Shown: piece after piece, positions 34,734 through 43,754 of the stretch | Position numbering within the stretch: position 1 is the first letter of the stretch | Layout: every line of letters starts with the position of its first letter | Source of the DNA: Haloarcula rubripromontorii | GTDB lineage: Archaea; Halobacteriota; Halobacteria; Halobacteriales; Haloarculaceae | Direction of reading: 5' to 3' | Length of the DNA stretch: 64,000 nucleotides | Assembly: GCF_001280425.1 (NCBI RefSeq) | Contig: NZ_LIUF01000004.1 | Span: forward strand, 186,001 to 250,000 | Notes under the pieces: model-generated | What the model saw: only the letters and a program-made list of their open reading frames with translations | What the model was told of the DNA's origin: nothing | Databases searched by the model: none | Program-made: the position numbers and the translations under genes

Positions 34734-36599
34734 GTGGCCCGAGATGTCGACGGCGGCGCGGCTGGTGCTGGCAGTGACGACAGCGAAACGGCGACAGAGA
34801 CAGCGAGTCGTCCGTCCGGCGAGCAAGGCCGGAGCGTCCGGACCACTATCGAGCGTCGGGGGGTCGTCGGACTCGCAGTCGCCACCATCGCGCTGTTGCT
34901 CGGCATCTTCTACTACCCGGTGGCAACGGTGTTCGTCGACAGCGTTCTCGTCGACGGCCGCTGGACTGCCCAGGTGTTCGTCTCGATACTGCAGGACCCG
35001 TTCTACTTCGGCGAACTGGCCCGGTTGCTCTCCGGCGAACCAGTGAGAGCTGTCATCGAAAGCATCCGCTCGCCGGACCGGCGGCTGGGCGTCATCGGCT
35101 TCACGACGTATCAGGCGGCCCTCTCGACCGTCGCCAGCGTTGCGCTCGGCCTGCCAGCGGCGTATCTGCTGGCCCGGTTCGAATTCCCGGGACGACGCAC
35201 ACTCCGGTCGCTGACGATTCTCCCGTTCGTCCTCCCGTCGATAATGGTCGCCGTCGGCTTCGTCGCGACATTCGGTCAGAACGGAACGCTCAACGCCGTG
35301 CTCGGCGCGCTCGGTCTGGGAGAAGTCAATCTCCTGTTCACGCTGGAAGCCGTCGTCATCGCCCATGCCTTCTACAACGCGCCCCTCGTCGCCCGAGTGA
35401 CCACCGCCGCCTGGGAGTCCGTCGACGCCAGCGCGGTCGAGACGGCTCGGAGCCTCGGCGCGAGTCCCCTCCGGGCGTTCCGGGACGTGGTCGCCCCCCA
35501 GCTCGTCCCATCGGTGCTGATGGGCGCGGCGCTTACCTTCGTGTTCACCTTCTCGACGTTCCCAATCGTCCTCGCGCTCGGCGGCTTCCAGCTTGCGACC
35601 GTCGAGGTGTTCGTCTACCGGCTCATCCGCGACCTGGAGTACGCGGAAGCGGCCGCCCTCGCGCTCATCGAACTCGGCATCTCACTTGGCTTGCTGTACG
35701 CATATCTCCGGTACGAGGCCAGACACACCGTTCAGTCACGAGGGATACGGCCGCTCCCGCGGCGGCCACTGACGCCCCCGTCGTTTTCCATCCGGGAACT
35801 GCTCCCCAGAGCCGGGCTCGCCGCCTACGCCGTCGTCGCGCTGGCGGTGTTCGTCGCGCCGATAGCGAGCATGGTACTGGCCAGCCTCAGCGGGCCGGAG
35901 GGGCTGACGCTGGCAAACTACCGGTTCCTCGTCGACCGCCAGACGACCGGCGCGTCGTTCCAGGTCCAGCCGTGGGATGCGGTCAGGAACTCACTGCTGT
36001 TCGGCGTCGCCTCGCTCGCCGTCGCGCTCCCGATGGGCGTCGTCGTCGCCGTCCTCACCACGCGGGACTACCGCGGCCGGAAGGTCGTCGACGCGGTGGC
36101 GATGGCCCCGCTGGCCGTGTCGGGTATCGTCGTCGGCCTCGGCCTGCTCCGGGGCCTCGTCTTCGGGTTCGAAATCGGCGGCACCCGTCTCGCCGTGGGC
36201 GGCGGCCTCGCCATCGTCGCCGCCCACGCCGTCGCCGGCTATCCGTTCGTCGTTCGGACGGTCGCACCCGGGCTGGAAGGCATCGACCGCACGCTGGTCG
36301 AATCAGCCCGCGCGCTCGGCGCGCCGCGTGCCAGAGCGCTGCTGGACATCGAACTCCCCCTCGTGTGGCCAGCCGTCGTCGCCGGCGCGGCGTTCGCCTT
36401 CGCCATCTCCATCGGGGAGTTCTCGGCGACGATTGTGCTTGCCTCGGGGACGAACCAGTTCACGATGCCAATCGCCATCGAGCGGTTCATCGGTCGCCGC
36501 CTCGGCCCCGCGACAGCGATGGGTGTCGTTCTGCTCGTGGTTACCAGCGCGAGCTTCTTGCTCATCGACCGGCTGGGGGGTGACGACGTTGGGTTCTAA
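34734..36599 (+). CDS. Thiamine-type ABC permease with two fused membrane domains
   Basis: The 621-residue protein starts at GTG 34734, 12 bases after the binding-protein stop. It contains two BPD-type permease halves (about residues 60-320 and 350-615), each with an EAA loop: ESVDASAVETARSLGASPLRAF and EGIDRTLVESARALGAPRARAL. About 12 membrane helices are evident. One-polypeptide fusion of both halves is typical of ThiP, and of FbpB for iron. The acidic Ser/Thr/Glu-rich first 40 residues are cytoplasmic. It overlaps the ATPase gene. Confidence 0.85.
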   Translation: MARDVDGGAAGAGSDDSETATETASRPSGEQGRSVRTTIERRGVVGLAVATIALLLGIFYYPVATVFVDSVLVDGRWTAQVFVSILQDPFYFGELARLLSGEPVRAVIESIRSPDRRLGVIGFTTYQAALSTVASVALGLPAAYLLARFEFPGRRTLRSLTILPFVLPSIMVAVGFVATFGQNGTLNAVLGALGLGEVNLLFTLEAVVIAHAFYNAPLVARVTTAAWESVDASAVETARSLGASPLRAFRDVVAPQLVPSVLMGAALTFVFTFSTFPIVLALGGFQLATVEVFVYRLIRDLEYAEAAALALIELGISLGLLYAYLRYEARHTVQSRGIRPLPRRPLTPPSFSIRELLPRAGLAAYAVVALAVFVAPIASMVLASLSGPEGLTLANYRFLVDRQTTGASFQVQPWDAVRNSLLFGVASLAVALPMGVVVAVLTTRDYRGRKVVDAVAMAPLAVSGIVVGLGLLRGLVFGFEIGGTRLAVGGGLAIVAAHAVAGYPFVVRTVAPGLEGIDRTLVESARALGAPRARALLDIELPLVWPAVVAGAAFAFAISIGEFSATIVLASGTNQFTMPIAIERFIGRRLGPATAMGVVLLVVTSASFLLIDRLGGDDVGF

Positions 36600-37737
36600 G
36601 GGACCCCGATCAGACAGTGCTGCCGTGAACCGGACTGCCCCGCCGGCGGTCGAACTCGACGGTGTCACCAGACGCTACGGCGAGACGACCGCCGTCGAGG
36701 ACCTGTCGCTCTCCGTGCAAGAAGGCGAGTTCTTTACGCTGGTCGGTCCCTCCGGCTGTGGGAAGACGACGACGCTCCGACTTATCGCCGGTTTCGAGGA
36801 CCCGACGCGGGGCACGGTCCGGTTCGGCGGCGAGTCCGTCACCGGCGTCCCGCCGGAGGACCGCGACGTGGGCGTCGTCTTCCAGAACTACGCGCTGTTC
36901 CCCCACATGACCGTCGGGGAGAACGTCGCCTACGGGCTCCAGTTCTCCGACCCGCCGGGCGGCGGCAGCGACGAGGCTCGGGTGCGTGAACTGCTTGAGC
37001 TGGTTGACCTCGGCGGCATGGCGGACCGGGACCCGGACACGCTCTCGGGCGGCCAGCAACAGCGGGTGGCGATGGCCCGCGCACTGGCTCCCGGCCCCGA
37101 CGTACTCTTGCTGGACGAGCCGATGAGCGCCCTCGATGCGAAGCTCCGGGAGCGCCTCCGCGTGCAGGTTCGCGAGATTCAGCAGGAACTGGGTATTACG
37201 ACGATTTACGTCACCCACGACCAGGAGGAAGCCCTGGCCGTGTCCGACCGCGTGGCAGTCATGCGCGACGGGACGCCGGAACAGGTCGCGCCACCGCGGA
37301 CCATCTACCGCGAGCCGGCGACTGAGTTCGTCGCCACCTTCGTCGGCGACAACAACGTTCTCAGTGGTGCGGTAACGGCGGTGCGGTCGGCCGATGCCCC
37401 CGACGGTTCTGGGGCTGAGAGGGGACACCCTATCGCGGACGTGACGGTCGACGGGACGACGCTCTCAGTGGCCCTGGAGGGCGACAGCGACCCGGCGGCT
37501 GTCTCGTCTGGAGATCGACTCACGTTCTGCGTTCGGCCGGAACGGCTTGCTGTCGACGCCGACCGAAACGCGCTGACGGCGACCGTCACGAGCGCGGAGT
37601 TCCTCGGGGAGACCACGCGTGTACACCTCGAATGGGAGGGCCGAGAACTCCTGTTGCGAGCCGAAGACCCGCCGACCGGCACCGTGACAGTCGGCTTTGC
37701 CCCGACTGACGCACACATCGTCGACAGGCAGTCGTAA
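36580..37737 (+). CDS. ABC transporter ATPase of the thiamine-type system
   Basis: The open frame runs far upstream through the permease in another reading; coding starts at GTG 36580 (overlapping the permease by 20 bases) or GTG 36625 (MNRTAPPAVELDG). The ATPase has Walker A GPSGCGKTT, a Q-loop region around VFQNYALFPHM, the signature LSGGQQQR, Walker B LLLDEPMSALD and H-loop THDQEEAL. A C-terminal TOBE domain begins near VGDNNVLSG. It powers the permease encoded just upstream. The TOBE tail often senses regulators. At 385 residues it is longer than bacterial ThiQ and nearer PotA/FbpC ATPases. Confidence 0.86.
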   Translation: MTTLGSKGPRSDSAAVNRTAPPAVELDGVTRRYGETTAVEDLSLSVQEGEFFTLVGPSGCGKTTTLRLIAGFEDPTRGTVRFGGESVTGVPPEDRDVGVVFQNYALFPHMTVGENVAYGLQFSDPPGGGSDEARVRELLELVDLGGMADRDPDTLSGGQQQRVAMARALAPGPDVLLLDEPMSALDAKLRERLRVQVREIQQELGITTIYVTHDQEEALAVSDRVAVMRDGTPEQVAPPRTIYREPATEFVATFVGDNNVLSGAVTAVRSADAPDGSGAERGHPIADVTVDGTTLSVALEGDSDPAAVSSGDRLTFCVRPERLAVDADRNALTATVTSAEFLGETTRVHLEWEGRELLLRAEDPPTGTVTVGFAPTDAHIVDRQS

Positions 37738-37939
37738 GGTACCAACCCTCACGCCCACACCGGAATGGAGTCTGTTTTAACCCACCTGTGGCTATCGCCG
37801 ATATCAGTATGACACGCAGTGCCGTCGCAACTGTTCGAAACGGGTGTATCGGAGCGTGTCGACAGGGTTTGCGAAAATCACCGGCCCCAGACCAGAGCCA
37901 TGCCGGAGTCCTGCCGGATAGGCGCGACGGGGTGCGGTG
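37738..37939 (+). promoter_or_regulatory. Leader of the second NhaC gene with a possible upstream ORF
   Basis: ATG 37809 opens a 43-codon ORF whose TGA (37938-37940) overlaps ATG 37940 of nhaC2. A T-rich tctgttttaac element at about 37771-37781 could be a promoter or the end of the ABC transcript. Codon use in the small ORF is not strongly G/C-ending, so it may be noncoding. Confidence 0.3.
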
Positions 37940-39415
37940 ATGGTCGAGTTCGAACCCCGGCTGTTCGACGATATCGACCCGTCTGAGCGGCCGTCGCTGG
38001 GTGCCGCGCTCGTGCCTATCGCGGGAATGATCGTATTCCTCAGCGTAGGCCTCATTGCCTTCGATCTCGACCCACAGTTCCCGCTGTTCTGGGGAATTGC
38101 CTTCACCGGCCTGTTCGCACGGTATCACCTCGGGCTGTCGTGGGAAGACCTGTACGACGGCATCGCCAGTAGCCTGCTCATGGGGATGCGGGTGATTCTC
38201 ATCATGTTCACCGTCTATGCACTCATCGCGTCGTGGATTCAGGCGGGCACGATTCCCGGCCTGATGTACTTCGGGCTGGAGTTGTTCACTCCGACAGTGT
38301 TTCTCCCGGTGGCGGCGATTCTCTCTGCCATAATCTCTTTCGCCGTTGGGTCCTCGTGGACGACGGCCGGGACGCTCGGGGTGGCGCTCATCGGTATCGG
38401 TTCGGGCCTGGGTATTTCCGAGCCGATGACTGCCGGCGCAATTCTCAGCGGGGCATACACGGGAGACAAGCAGTCCCCGCTCTCGGATACGACGAACCTC
38501 GCCGCCGCAGTGACAGACACGGACCTGTACGAACACATCAATGCGATGCGGGCCGGCACGCTCGTCGCGTTCACGATTGCCGTCCTCCTGTACGCCGGCC
38601 TCGGACTGCGGGCCGCTGGGGCTATTCCCGCTGACCGCGTTGCGTCCATTCAGGCGGCCATCGAAAGCACGTACGTCGTCTCACCGCTCGTGTTTTTGCC
38701 GGTCGTCGTGACCTTTGGACTTGCACTGCGGGGCATCCCCGCCCTGCCGACGCTCGGAACAGGCGTCTTCGCGGGCGTCGGGACCGCGATGCTTGTACAG
38801 GGAACCGGATTCGCCGCTGCCTGGTCGGCGGCACAGTCCGGGACGGCCCCAGAGACGGGCATGGAACTCGTGAACGGCCTCTTAGAGAGCGGCGGGCTGA
38901 TCGGCGGCGCGTGGATCGTGACAATCGCGATTGCCGCACTCGCGCTGGGTGGCCTGCTCGAACGTGCTGGCGTGCTCGCGGTGCTTTCCCACCATCTCGG
39001 ACGACTCTGCCACAATGTTGCGAGCCTCACGGGCGTGACCGCTGTGTCCGCTGTCTCGATGAATATTCTCGCGGCGGAACAGTATGTGAGTATCGTGGTG
39101 CCGGGGATGACGCTCGGGAATCTGTACAACGAACAGGGACTCAAGAGCCAGAACCTCTCCCGGGCCATCGAAGCGTCGGGGACGACGACGAGTGCGCTTA
39201 TCCCGTGGAGCAGCGGCGGGCTGTTCATGGCCGGGACGCTCGGCGTCCCGACGCTTTCCTACGCGCCGTACTACTTCTTCGGCTTCCTCTCGCCGCTCGT
39301 GTTGCTGTTCATGGGGGTGACCGGCTGGCAAATCGTCTATGCGGACCGAGCTGACGCCCAAGACACGGCCGCGAAGTCCGGCGGTGCCGGGTCAGTGACA
39401 GCGGGCGAGGACTAA
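37940..39415 (+). CDS. NhaC-family antiporter, second copy
   Basis: The 491-residue polytopic protein shows NhaC landmarks: AVGSSWTTAGTLGVALIGIG, GAILSGAYTGDKQSPLSDTT and the later SVSMNILAAEQY with IPWSSGG. It is shorter than the first NhaC at 2971 and lacks its large acidic loop. It likely exchanges Na+ for H+, or malate/lactate with Na+ like MleN. I use ATG 37940 rather than the adjacent GTG 37937. Two NhaC types in one window suggest different pH or ion niches. Confidence 0.86.
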   Translation: MVEFEPRLFDDIDPSERPSLGAALVPIAGMIVFLSVGLIAFDLDPQFPLFWGIAFTGLFARYHLGLSWEDLYDGIASSLLMGMRVILIMFTVYALIASWIQAGTIPGLMYFGLELFTPTVFLPVAAILSAIISFAVGSSWTTAGTLGVALIGIGSGLGISEPMTAGAILSGAYTGDKQSPLSDTTNLAAAVTDTDLYEHINAMRAGTLVAFTIAVLLYAGLGLRAAGAIPADRVASIQAAIESTYVVSPLVFLPVVVTFGLALRGIPALPTLGTGVFAGVGTAMLVQGTGFAAAWSAAQSGTAPETGMELVNGLLESGGLIGGAWIVTIAIAALALGGLLERAGVLAVLSHHLGRLCHNVASLTGVTAVSAVSMNILAAEQYVSIVVPGMTLGNLYNEQGLKSQNLSRAIEASGTTTSALIPWSSGGLFMAGTLGVPTLSYAPYYFFGFLSPLVLLFMGVTGWQIVYADRADAQDTAAKSGGAGSVTAGED

Positions 39416-39454
39416 TCGACCCTGCACCACCGACAGTGATCGCAGGCTCGCGTT

Positions 39455-39472
39455 CGCGTGCGCGTGCGCGCG
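39455..39472. repeat. Alternating purine-pyrimidine tract
   Basis: An 18-base uninterrupted C/G/T alternation (cgcgtgcgcgtgcgcgcg) lies about 10 bases before the TATA-like element of the flavoprotein gene. Such tracts are prone to Z-DNA. Confidence 0.7.
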
Positions 39473-39475
39473 AAG

Positions 39476-39487
39476 CCCTGATAAGTC
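39476..39487 (+). promoter_or_regulatory. TATA-like box of the flavoprotein gene
   Basis: The ctgataag element is centred about 26 bases before the tandem ATG codons 39505 and 39508. Confidence 0.4.
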
Positions 39488-39504
39488 CACAGCCCCTACA
39501 GTAT

Positions 39505-41331
39505 ATGATGACACCACAGAAGCCATCCGCTGACGGCGAGCAGGCTGCCGACAGTCGGGCGAGCGACGCAGGCCCGGCAGTCGACTACGAGACGGTGTCG
39601 GTCCCAGTGCTGGTCGTCGGCGCTGGCGCTGCCGGGGCGCGGGTCGCCATCGGGCTTGCCGAGAACGGTGTCGAACCGCTGGTCATCGGCAAGCGGGACC
39701 ACGGTGACGCCCACACGACGTGGGCGGCCGGCGGTATCAACGCCTCGCTGGGGTCGCTGGACCCCGAGGACGACTGGACCATCCATGCAGCGGATACGCT
39801 TGACGAGGGGCATTTCATCAACGACCCGAAAGCGGTCGAGCTAACGGCCAAGCACATGCCCGACCGCATCCGGGAACTCGACGACTGGGGGATGCCCTTC
39901 GACCGAACCGACGACGGGAAGATCAATCAGCGGTACTTCGGCGCGCAGTCGTTCCGCCGGACCTGCTTCGTCGGCGACCGCACGGGCGAGGCGATGCTGA
40001 ATACGCTCGTCGACAAGGCTCAGTCCCTCGAAATTCCCTATCGCGACAACGTGATGATTACGCGCCTGCTGTCGGACGGCGACCGCGTCTACGGCGCGGC
40101 CGGCTACGACATGGAGAGCGGCGAGTTCATCCTCTTCGAGTCGGACCACGTCGTTCTGGCGGCGGGTGGCTCCTCCGCGCTGTACAACCGCCACTCCTCG
40201 CGCGACGAGGAGAACAACGGCGATGGCCCGGCACTGGCGCTCGACGCCGGCGCGTCGCTGCTGGACATGGAGTTCGTGCAGTTCCACCCGACGGGGATGG
40301 TCGGCGACCGCTACGGCGAGGACTGGGACGGCCGCCTCGTCACCGAAGCGGTCCGCGGGGAAGGCGGTCGGCTGCTCAATGCCGATGGCGAGCGATTCAT
40401 GGAAGAGTACTCGCCCGACCAGATGGAACTCGACGCGCGGGACGTGGTGGCCCGCGCCATCGCACAGGAACTCCGCGAGGGCCGTGGAACGGAGAACGGC
40501 GGGGTCTATCTGGACATCTCCCATCGCGACGACGAGTACATCAAATCGCGGCTCCCGCGGATGTACGAGCGGTTCATGGACCTCGGCGTCGACATCACAG
40601 AGCAGCCCATGGAAGTCGCGCCGACCGCCCACTATTCGATGGGCGGCGTCGACATCGACTTCGAGACCGGCGAGACGGGCGTCGATGGACTCTACGCCGT
40701 CGGCGAGACGGTGGCGGGCGTTCACGGCGCGAACCGGCTCGGCGGGAACTCGCTGGCGGAGACGGTCGCCATCGGCGCGCTCGTCGGCGACCACGTCACG
40801 GCGCAGGTGACAGATGACGACCGCGACGACGCCCTGCCGGCTGGTCAGCGTGCCATCGCAGAGCGCGAGTTCCGGTCGCTGCAGGAACTTGCGGCGTCGG
40901 ACGGCGACGAGACCCCCGAAGAACTCCTCGCGGACCTCGGCGACTTGCTGTGGGCACACGCCGGAATTCTCCGTAACGAGGAGTCGCTGTCGGTCGGGCT
41001 GAAGAAACTCCGAGACCTCCGCGAGCGGACGGGAGACATCGGCGTCGACGGCGACCGGACAAGCCTGTCGTTCGAACTCGCTGTCGACCTCTCGTTCAGC
41101 CTCACGGTCGCTGAGGCCCTGCTGCTGAGCGCACGCGAGCGCGACGAGTCACGCGGCGCACACTACCGCACTGACGCCTCCGACGTGGAGCCCGACTGGC
41201 GGAGAAACATCCTCGTGAACCGCGGCGACACCGGCCTCGAACTGACGACCCGCGGCGTCGCCGAGCCGAGCGAAGCCGTCAGCGAGGCGGTCGACGTCGG
41301 CTACGAACTCGACTACCACCACCTCGAATAG
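39505..41331 (+). CDS. SDH/FRD-type FAD flavoprotein, unpartnered
   Basis: I start at ATG 39505 (MMTPQKPSADGEQA). The 608-residue protein has the FAD motif VLVVGAGAAGARVAIGLAE (residues about 35-53), then AHTTWAAGGINASLG, where the His aligns with the residue that covalently holds FAD in succinate dehydrogenase. QFHPTGM, EAVRGEGGRLL and HGANRLGGNSLAE follow, covering the active-site His and Arg. L-aspartate oxidase normally lacks that His. There is no iron-sulfur or membrane-anchor subunit gene nearby, so it could be a soluble fumarate reductase or an aspartate oxidase variant. Confidence 0.82.
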   Translation: MMTPQKPSADGEQAADSRASDAGPAVDYETVSVPVLVVGAGAAGARVAIGLAENGVEPLVIGKRDHGDAHTTWAAGGINASLGSLDPEDDWTIHAADTLDEGHFINDPKAVELTAKHMPDRIRELDDWGMPFDRTDDGKINQRYFGAQSFRRTCFVGDRTGEAMLNTLVDKAQSLEIPYRDNVMITRLLSDGDRVYGAAGYDMESGEFILFESDHVVLAAGGSSALYNRHSSRDEENNGDGPALALDAGASLLDMEFVQFHPTGMVGDRYGEDWDGRLVTEAVRGEGGRLLNADGERFMEEYSPDQMELDARDVVARAIAQELREGRGTENGGVYLDISHRDDEYIKSRLPRMYERFMDLGVDITEQPMEVAPTAHYSMGGVDIDFETGETGVDGLYAVGETVAGVHGANRLGGNSLAETVAIGALVGDHVTAQVTDDDRDDALPAGQRAIAEREFRSLQELAASDGDETPEELLADLGDLLWAHAGILRNEESLSVGLKKLRDLRERTGDIGVDGDRTSLSFELAVDLSFSLTVAEALLLSARERDESRGAHYRTDASDVEPDWRRNILVNRGDTGLELTTRGVAEPSEAVSEAVDVGYELDYHHLE

Positions 41332-41367
41332 CCCGGTCGGCGGCGGGGCGTACCCGCGGGCACGACT

Positions 41368-41739
41368 TCAATCGCGGTACGCGCAGTGGAAGCCGGCGAC
41401 CTGCTGGTAGAAGGTCGGAAGCACCTCCGTCCGGAGGTCCGCGTCGGGGTCGTTCTCGAACTCCTGGCGCGTGAACTCCCGGGCGTCCTCGATAGCCGCC
41501 TCGACGTGGGGCGGGACGCCGGGTTCGTCAATCGTACCGATGTAGGCCCAGATGAACGCCGCCTCCAGCGTGTCGAAGAACTCCGGCGTCGGTTCGAACG
41601 CGGGTTCACCGTCCGCCGCGAGTCGGTTGTACGTCCGGCTGATGAGGACGCTCCCGTCGTCGAGGCCGTGGTCTGCGAACGACTCCGTGGTCGTACACTC
41701 CTCGTCGCCGTCGCGGTCTGGCGTGGTGTCACTCGGCAT
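41368..41739 (-). CDS. Haloarchaeal hypothetical protein, 123 residues
   Basis: The acidic protein MPSDTTPDRDGDEECTT... is mostly helical after a disordered Asp-rich head. The segments FFDTLEAAFIWAYIGTIDEP and EAAIEDAREFTRQEFEND suggest a compact bundle, and FHCAYRD closes it. I do not recognise a fold with a known reaction. A minus-strand TATA element (ttactttta) lies 26 bases before ATG 41739. It is divergent from the CapA-like gene. Confidence 0.62.
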   Translation of the reverse strand: MPSDTTPDRDGDEECTTTESFADHGLDDGSVLISRTYNRLAADGEPAFEPTPEFFDTLEAAFIWAYIGTIDEPGVPPHVEAAIEDAREFTRQEFENDPDADLRTEVLPTFYQQVAGFHCAYRD

Positions 41740-41757
41740 ACCTCGACAGAGGGTAGG

Positions 41758-41772
41758 TAACTAAAAGTAACC
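41758..41772. promoter_or_regulatory. Promoter element between the divergent 41739 and CapA genes
   Basis: The AT-rich ggtaactaaaagtaacc-type block (about 41755-41771) is near-symmetric and sits about 26 bases before ATG 41739 on the minus strand. A second box, tttttta at about 41811-41817, serves the plus strand. The near symmetry could let one factor act on both directions. Confidence 0.35.
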
Positions 41773-41860
41773 AACCGGAGTGTGTCCAGTAATGACACAC
41801 CCCAGACGCTTTTTTACCACACCGAGATTCAAGCCGGTTCCAGTCGACGCTCTATTCACT

Positions 41861-42985
41861 GTGGTACCGACCCGCCGAACCGTCCTCGCCCGCGGTGGCT
41901 CCGCACTCGCCGGTCTCACCGCCGTTTCAGGCTGTCTGGGTGCCGACGACGCGGACGTGTCGTGTCCGCTCTCAGTCCCGACAGACGCGTCCCTGCGCAT
42001 CGGCTTCGTCGGCGACGTGATGCTGGGCCGGAGCGTCGACGAACGCTGGCGCGATGCCCCCGACGGACCGACCGCCGTCTGGGGGTCGATGGTCGACCAA
42101 CTCCAGTCACTCGATGGGCTGGTAGCGAACCTCGAATGCTGTCTCTCGGACCGCGGCGAACCACGGCCCGGCCGTCGGTTCCACTTCCGGGCGAGCCCCG
42201 ACTGGGCCGTGCCCGCGCTGGAACGTGCCGACGTCTCCTGTGCCGGACTGGCGAACAACCACCTGCTCGATTTCGGCCCGGCGGCGCTCGCGGACACGCC
42301 GGCCACCCTCGCCGACGCTGGCATCGCCTCGACCGGCGCTGGTGAGACCCGGAGCGCCGCGTTCGAGCCGGCGGTCGTCGAGATCGGCGGGCTCTCGGTC
42401 GCCGTCGTTGCCGTCACTGACCAGTCGCCCAGCTACGCAGCCGACGGCGACAGCCCCGGCACGGCCTACACACCGCTTGACCCGACCCACCCGCTGACTC
42501 GCCGCCGCGTCGGGGGCGCGCTGGCGGGGGCTCGCGAGGCCGACCCGGACCTGCTCGTCGTCACTGCCCACTGGGGGCCAAACTGGGTGACAGAGCCGGC
42601 TGAGACACAGCAGGCATTCGCCCGCTGGCTGATTGACAACGGGGCTGACGTGGTCCACGGCCACAGTGCCCACGTCATTCAGGGCATCGAGGTGTATCGC
42701 GGTCGCCCAATCATGTACGACACCGGCAACTTCGTCGACGACTACGCGGTCAAGGACGGCTACCGCAACGACCGGAGCTTCCTGTTCGAACTGCACATCG
42801 AGGCCGGGCGGCTGGCCGCGCTCGAACTGACGCCGGTCGAGAACGCGTACACCCGGGTCAGGCACGCGGACGAGGCAGTGGCTGAGTGGCTTCGTGAGAC
42901 AGTACGTGAGCGCTCACGGCCTTTCGGAACCGGTATCGAGCGTGCCGGCCGGGGACTCCGGGTCCCGCTGTCGTGTCCGGCATAG
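41861..42985 (+). CDS. Exported CapA-family protein (poly-gamma-glutamate synthesis type)
   Basis: I start at GTG 41861 (MVPTRRTVLARGGSALAG). ATG 41792 in frame, 27 bases after an AT-rich block, is an alternative. The 374-residue product has a Tat-like twin Arg and a lipobox-like Ala-Val-Ser-Gly-Cys. The CapA domain follows with GFVGDVMLGRSVDERW, ANLECCLSD, LANNHLLDFG, TAHWGPNW and VHGHSAHVIQGIEVY, the metallophosphoesterase-like pattern of this family. CapA helps to make or anchor poly-gamma-glutamate capsule. Its partners CapB/CapC are not here. Confidence 0.82.
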   Translation: MVPTRRTVLARGGSALAGLTAVSGCLGADDADVSCPLSVPTDASLRIGFVGDVMLGRSVDERWRDAPDGPTAVWGSMVDQLQSLDGLVANLECCLSDRGEPRPGRRFHFRASPDWAVPALERADVSCAGLANNHLLDFGPAALADTPATLADAGIASTGAGETRSAAFEPAVVEIGGLSVAVVAVTDQSPSYAADGDSPGTAYTPLDPTHPLTRRRVGGALAGAREADPDLLVVTAHWGPNWVTEPAETQQAFARWLIDNGADVVHGHSAHVIQGIEVYRGRPIMYDTGNFVDDYAVKDGYRNDRSFLFELHIEAGRLAALELTPVENAYTRVRHADEAVAEWLRETVRERSRPFGTGIERAGRGLRVPLSCPA

Positions 42986-43024
42986 CATCTGTTGTGCGTT
43001 TCCGGTTCGGCGCGGGTTCGGCTG

Positions 43025-43744
43025 CTACCTGTCAACAGCCACAACCGCGGCCATTATTTCATCGACGAGCTGTGGGTTGTACGTCCAGAGGCCCCGGAAC
43101 GGGCCATCGTCCGTTTCTTCGGCGACGAGCGCGCACTTGTTCTGGTCGTCACCCGCAGCGTCGAACGCCAGCAACCACACCTGTTCGAGGGCGGTATCTG
43201 TGAGCGGATGGAAGGTGATGCCGGTAGTCGGCGGCGGCTCCCAGTCGTCCTGTCCGTAGACGTGGATATCGAGGGTCGTGTCGCTGGCAAGCGTCTCATA
43301 CCGGGCGCGCTGAGAGCGGAAGATCGACAGCGACTGGAAGCTCACTCGAAGGACTCCTTCTCCGACGCGGTAGGCCCGGTCCTCGAACTCGTGGGACGTT
43401 GCGAGCAGCTGTGCCGGCGTGAGCGATGCCAGAAGCGTGTTCGCAAGCGCCGAGTGGAGAAGCTGTCTGCCCGGATCACTGTCAGGCGGTCCGTTATCAT
43501 CGGACCCGACCGTCGGCTTGCATAAGAATGCCTGCAGCGCGGTGAGGGGGATAGTCTCGGCGAACACGCCGTCCCGCCGGATGACGGCAAACGCATCTTC
43601 ATGGCCGGTCGGGAGTTTCCGCCAGGTGGCGTCGATGCCCTGGCTTTCGAGACGCTCGACCACAGCCGTCGCTTCGGATGGGCCGTACACAGTCATGGTC
43701 ACATCCGAGCGCTCAAACCGTCTGAGAAGCGTGCTGACGGTCAT
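43025..43744 (-). CDS. DICT-domain sensory protein
   Basis: The 239-residue protein starts at ATG 43744 (MTVSTLLRRFERSDVTM). Longer in-frame starts would overlap the HTH gene. It resembles haloarchaeal DICT sensory-domain proteins: an N-terminal module (TVYGPSEATAVVERL), the middle DAFAVIRRDGVFAE, and a C-terminal DICT-like half with SHEFEDRAYRVGEGVLRV and IHVYGQDDW. DICT domains occur with light- or signal-sensing proteins and diguanylate systems. The HTH gene just upstream, 10 bases away, suggests a sensor and regulator pair. Confidence 0.72.
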   Translation of the reverse strand: MTVSTLLRRFERSDVTMTVYGPSEATAVVERLESQGIDATWRKLPTGHEDAFAVIRRDGVFAETIPLTALQAFLCKPTVGSDDNGPPDSDPGRQLLHSALANTLLASLTPAQLLATSHEFEDRAYRVGEGVLRVSFQSLSIFRSQRARYETLASDTTLDIHVYGQDDWEPPPTTGITFHPLTDTALEQVWLLAFDAAGDDQNKCALVAEETDDGPFRGLWTYNPQLVDEIMAAVVAVDR

Positions 43745-43754
43745 CGGCAGCTCG

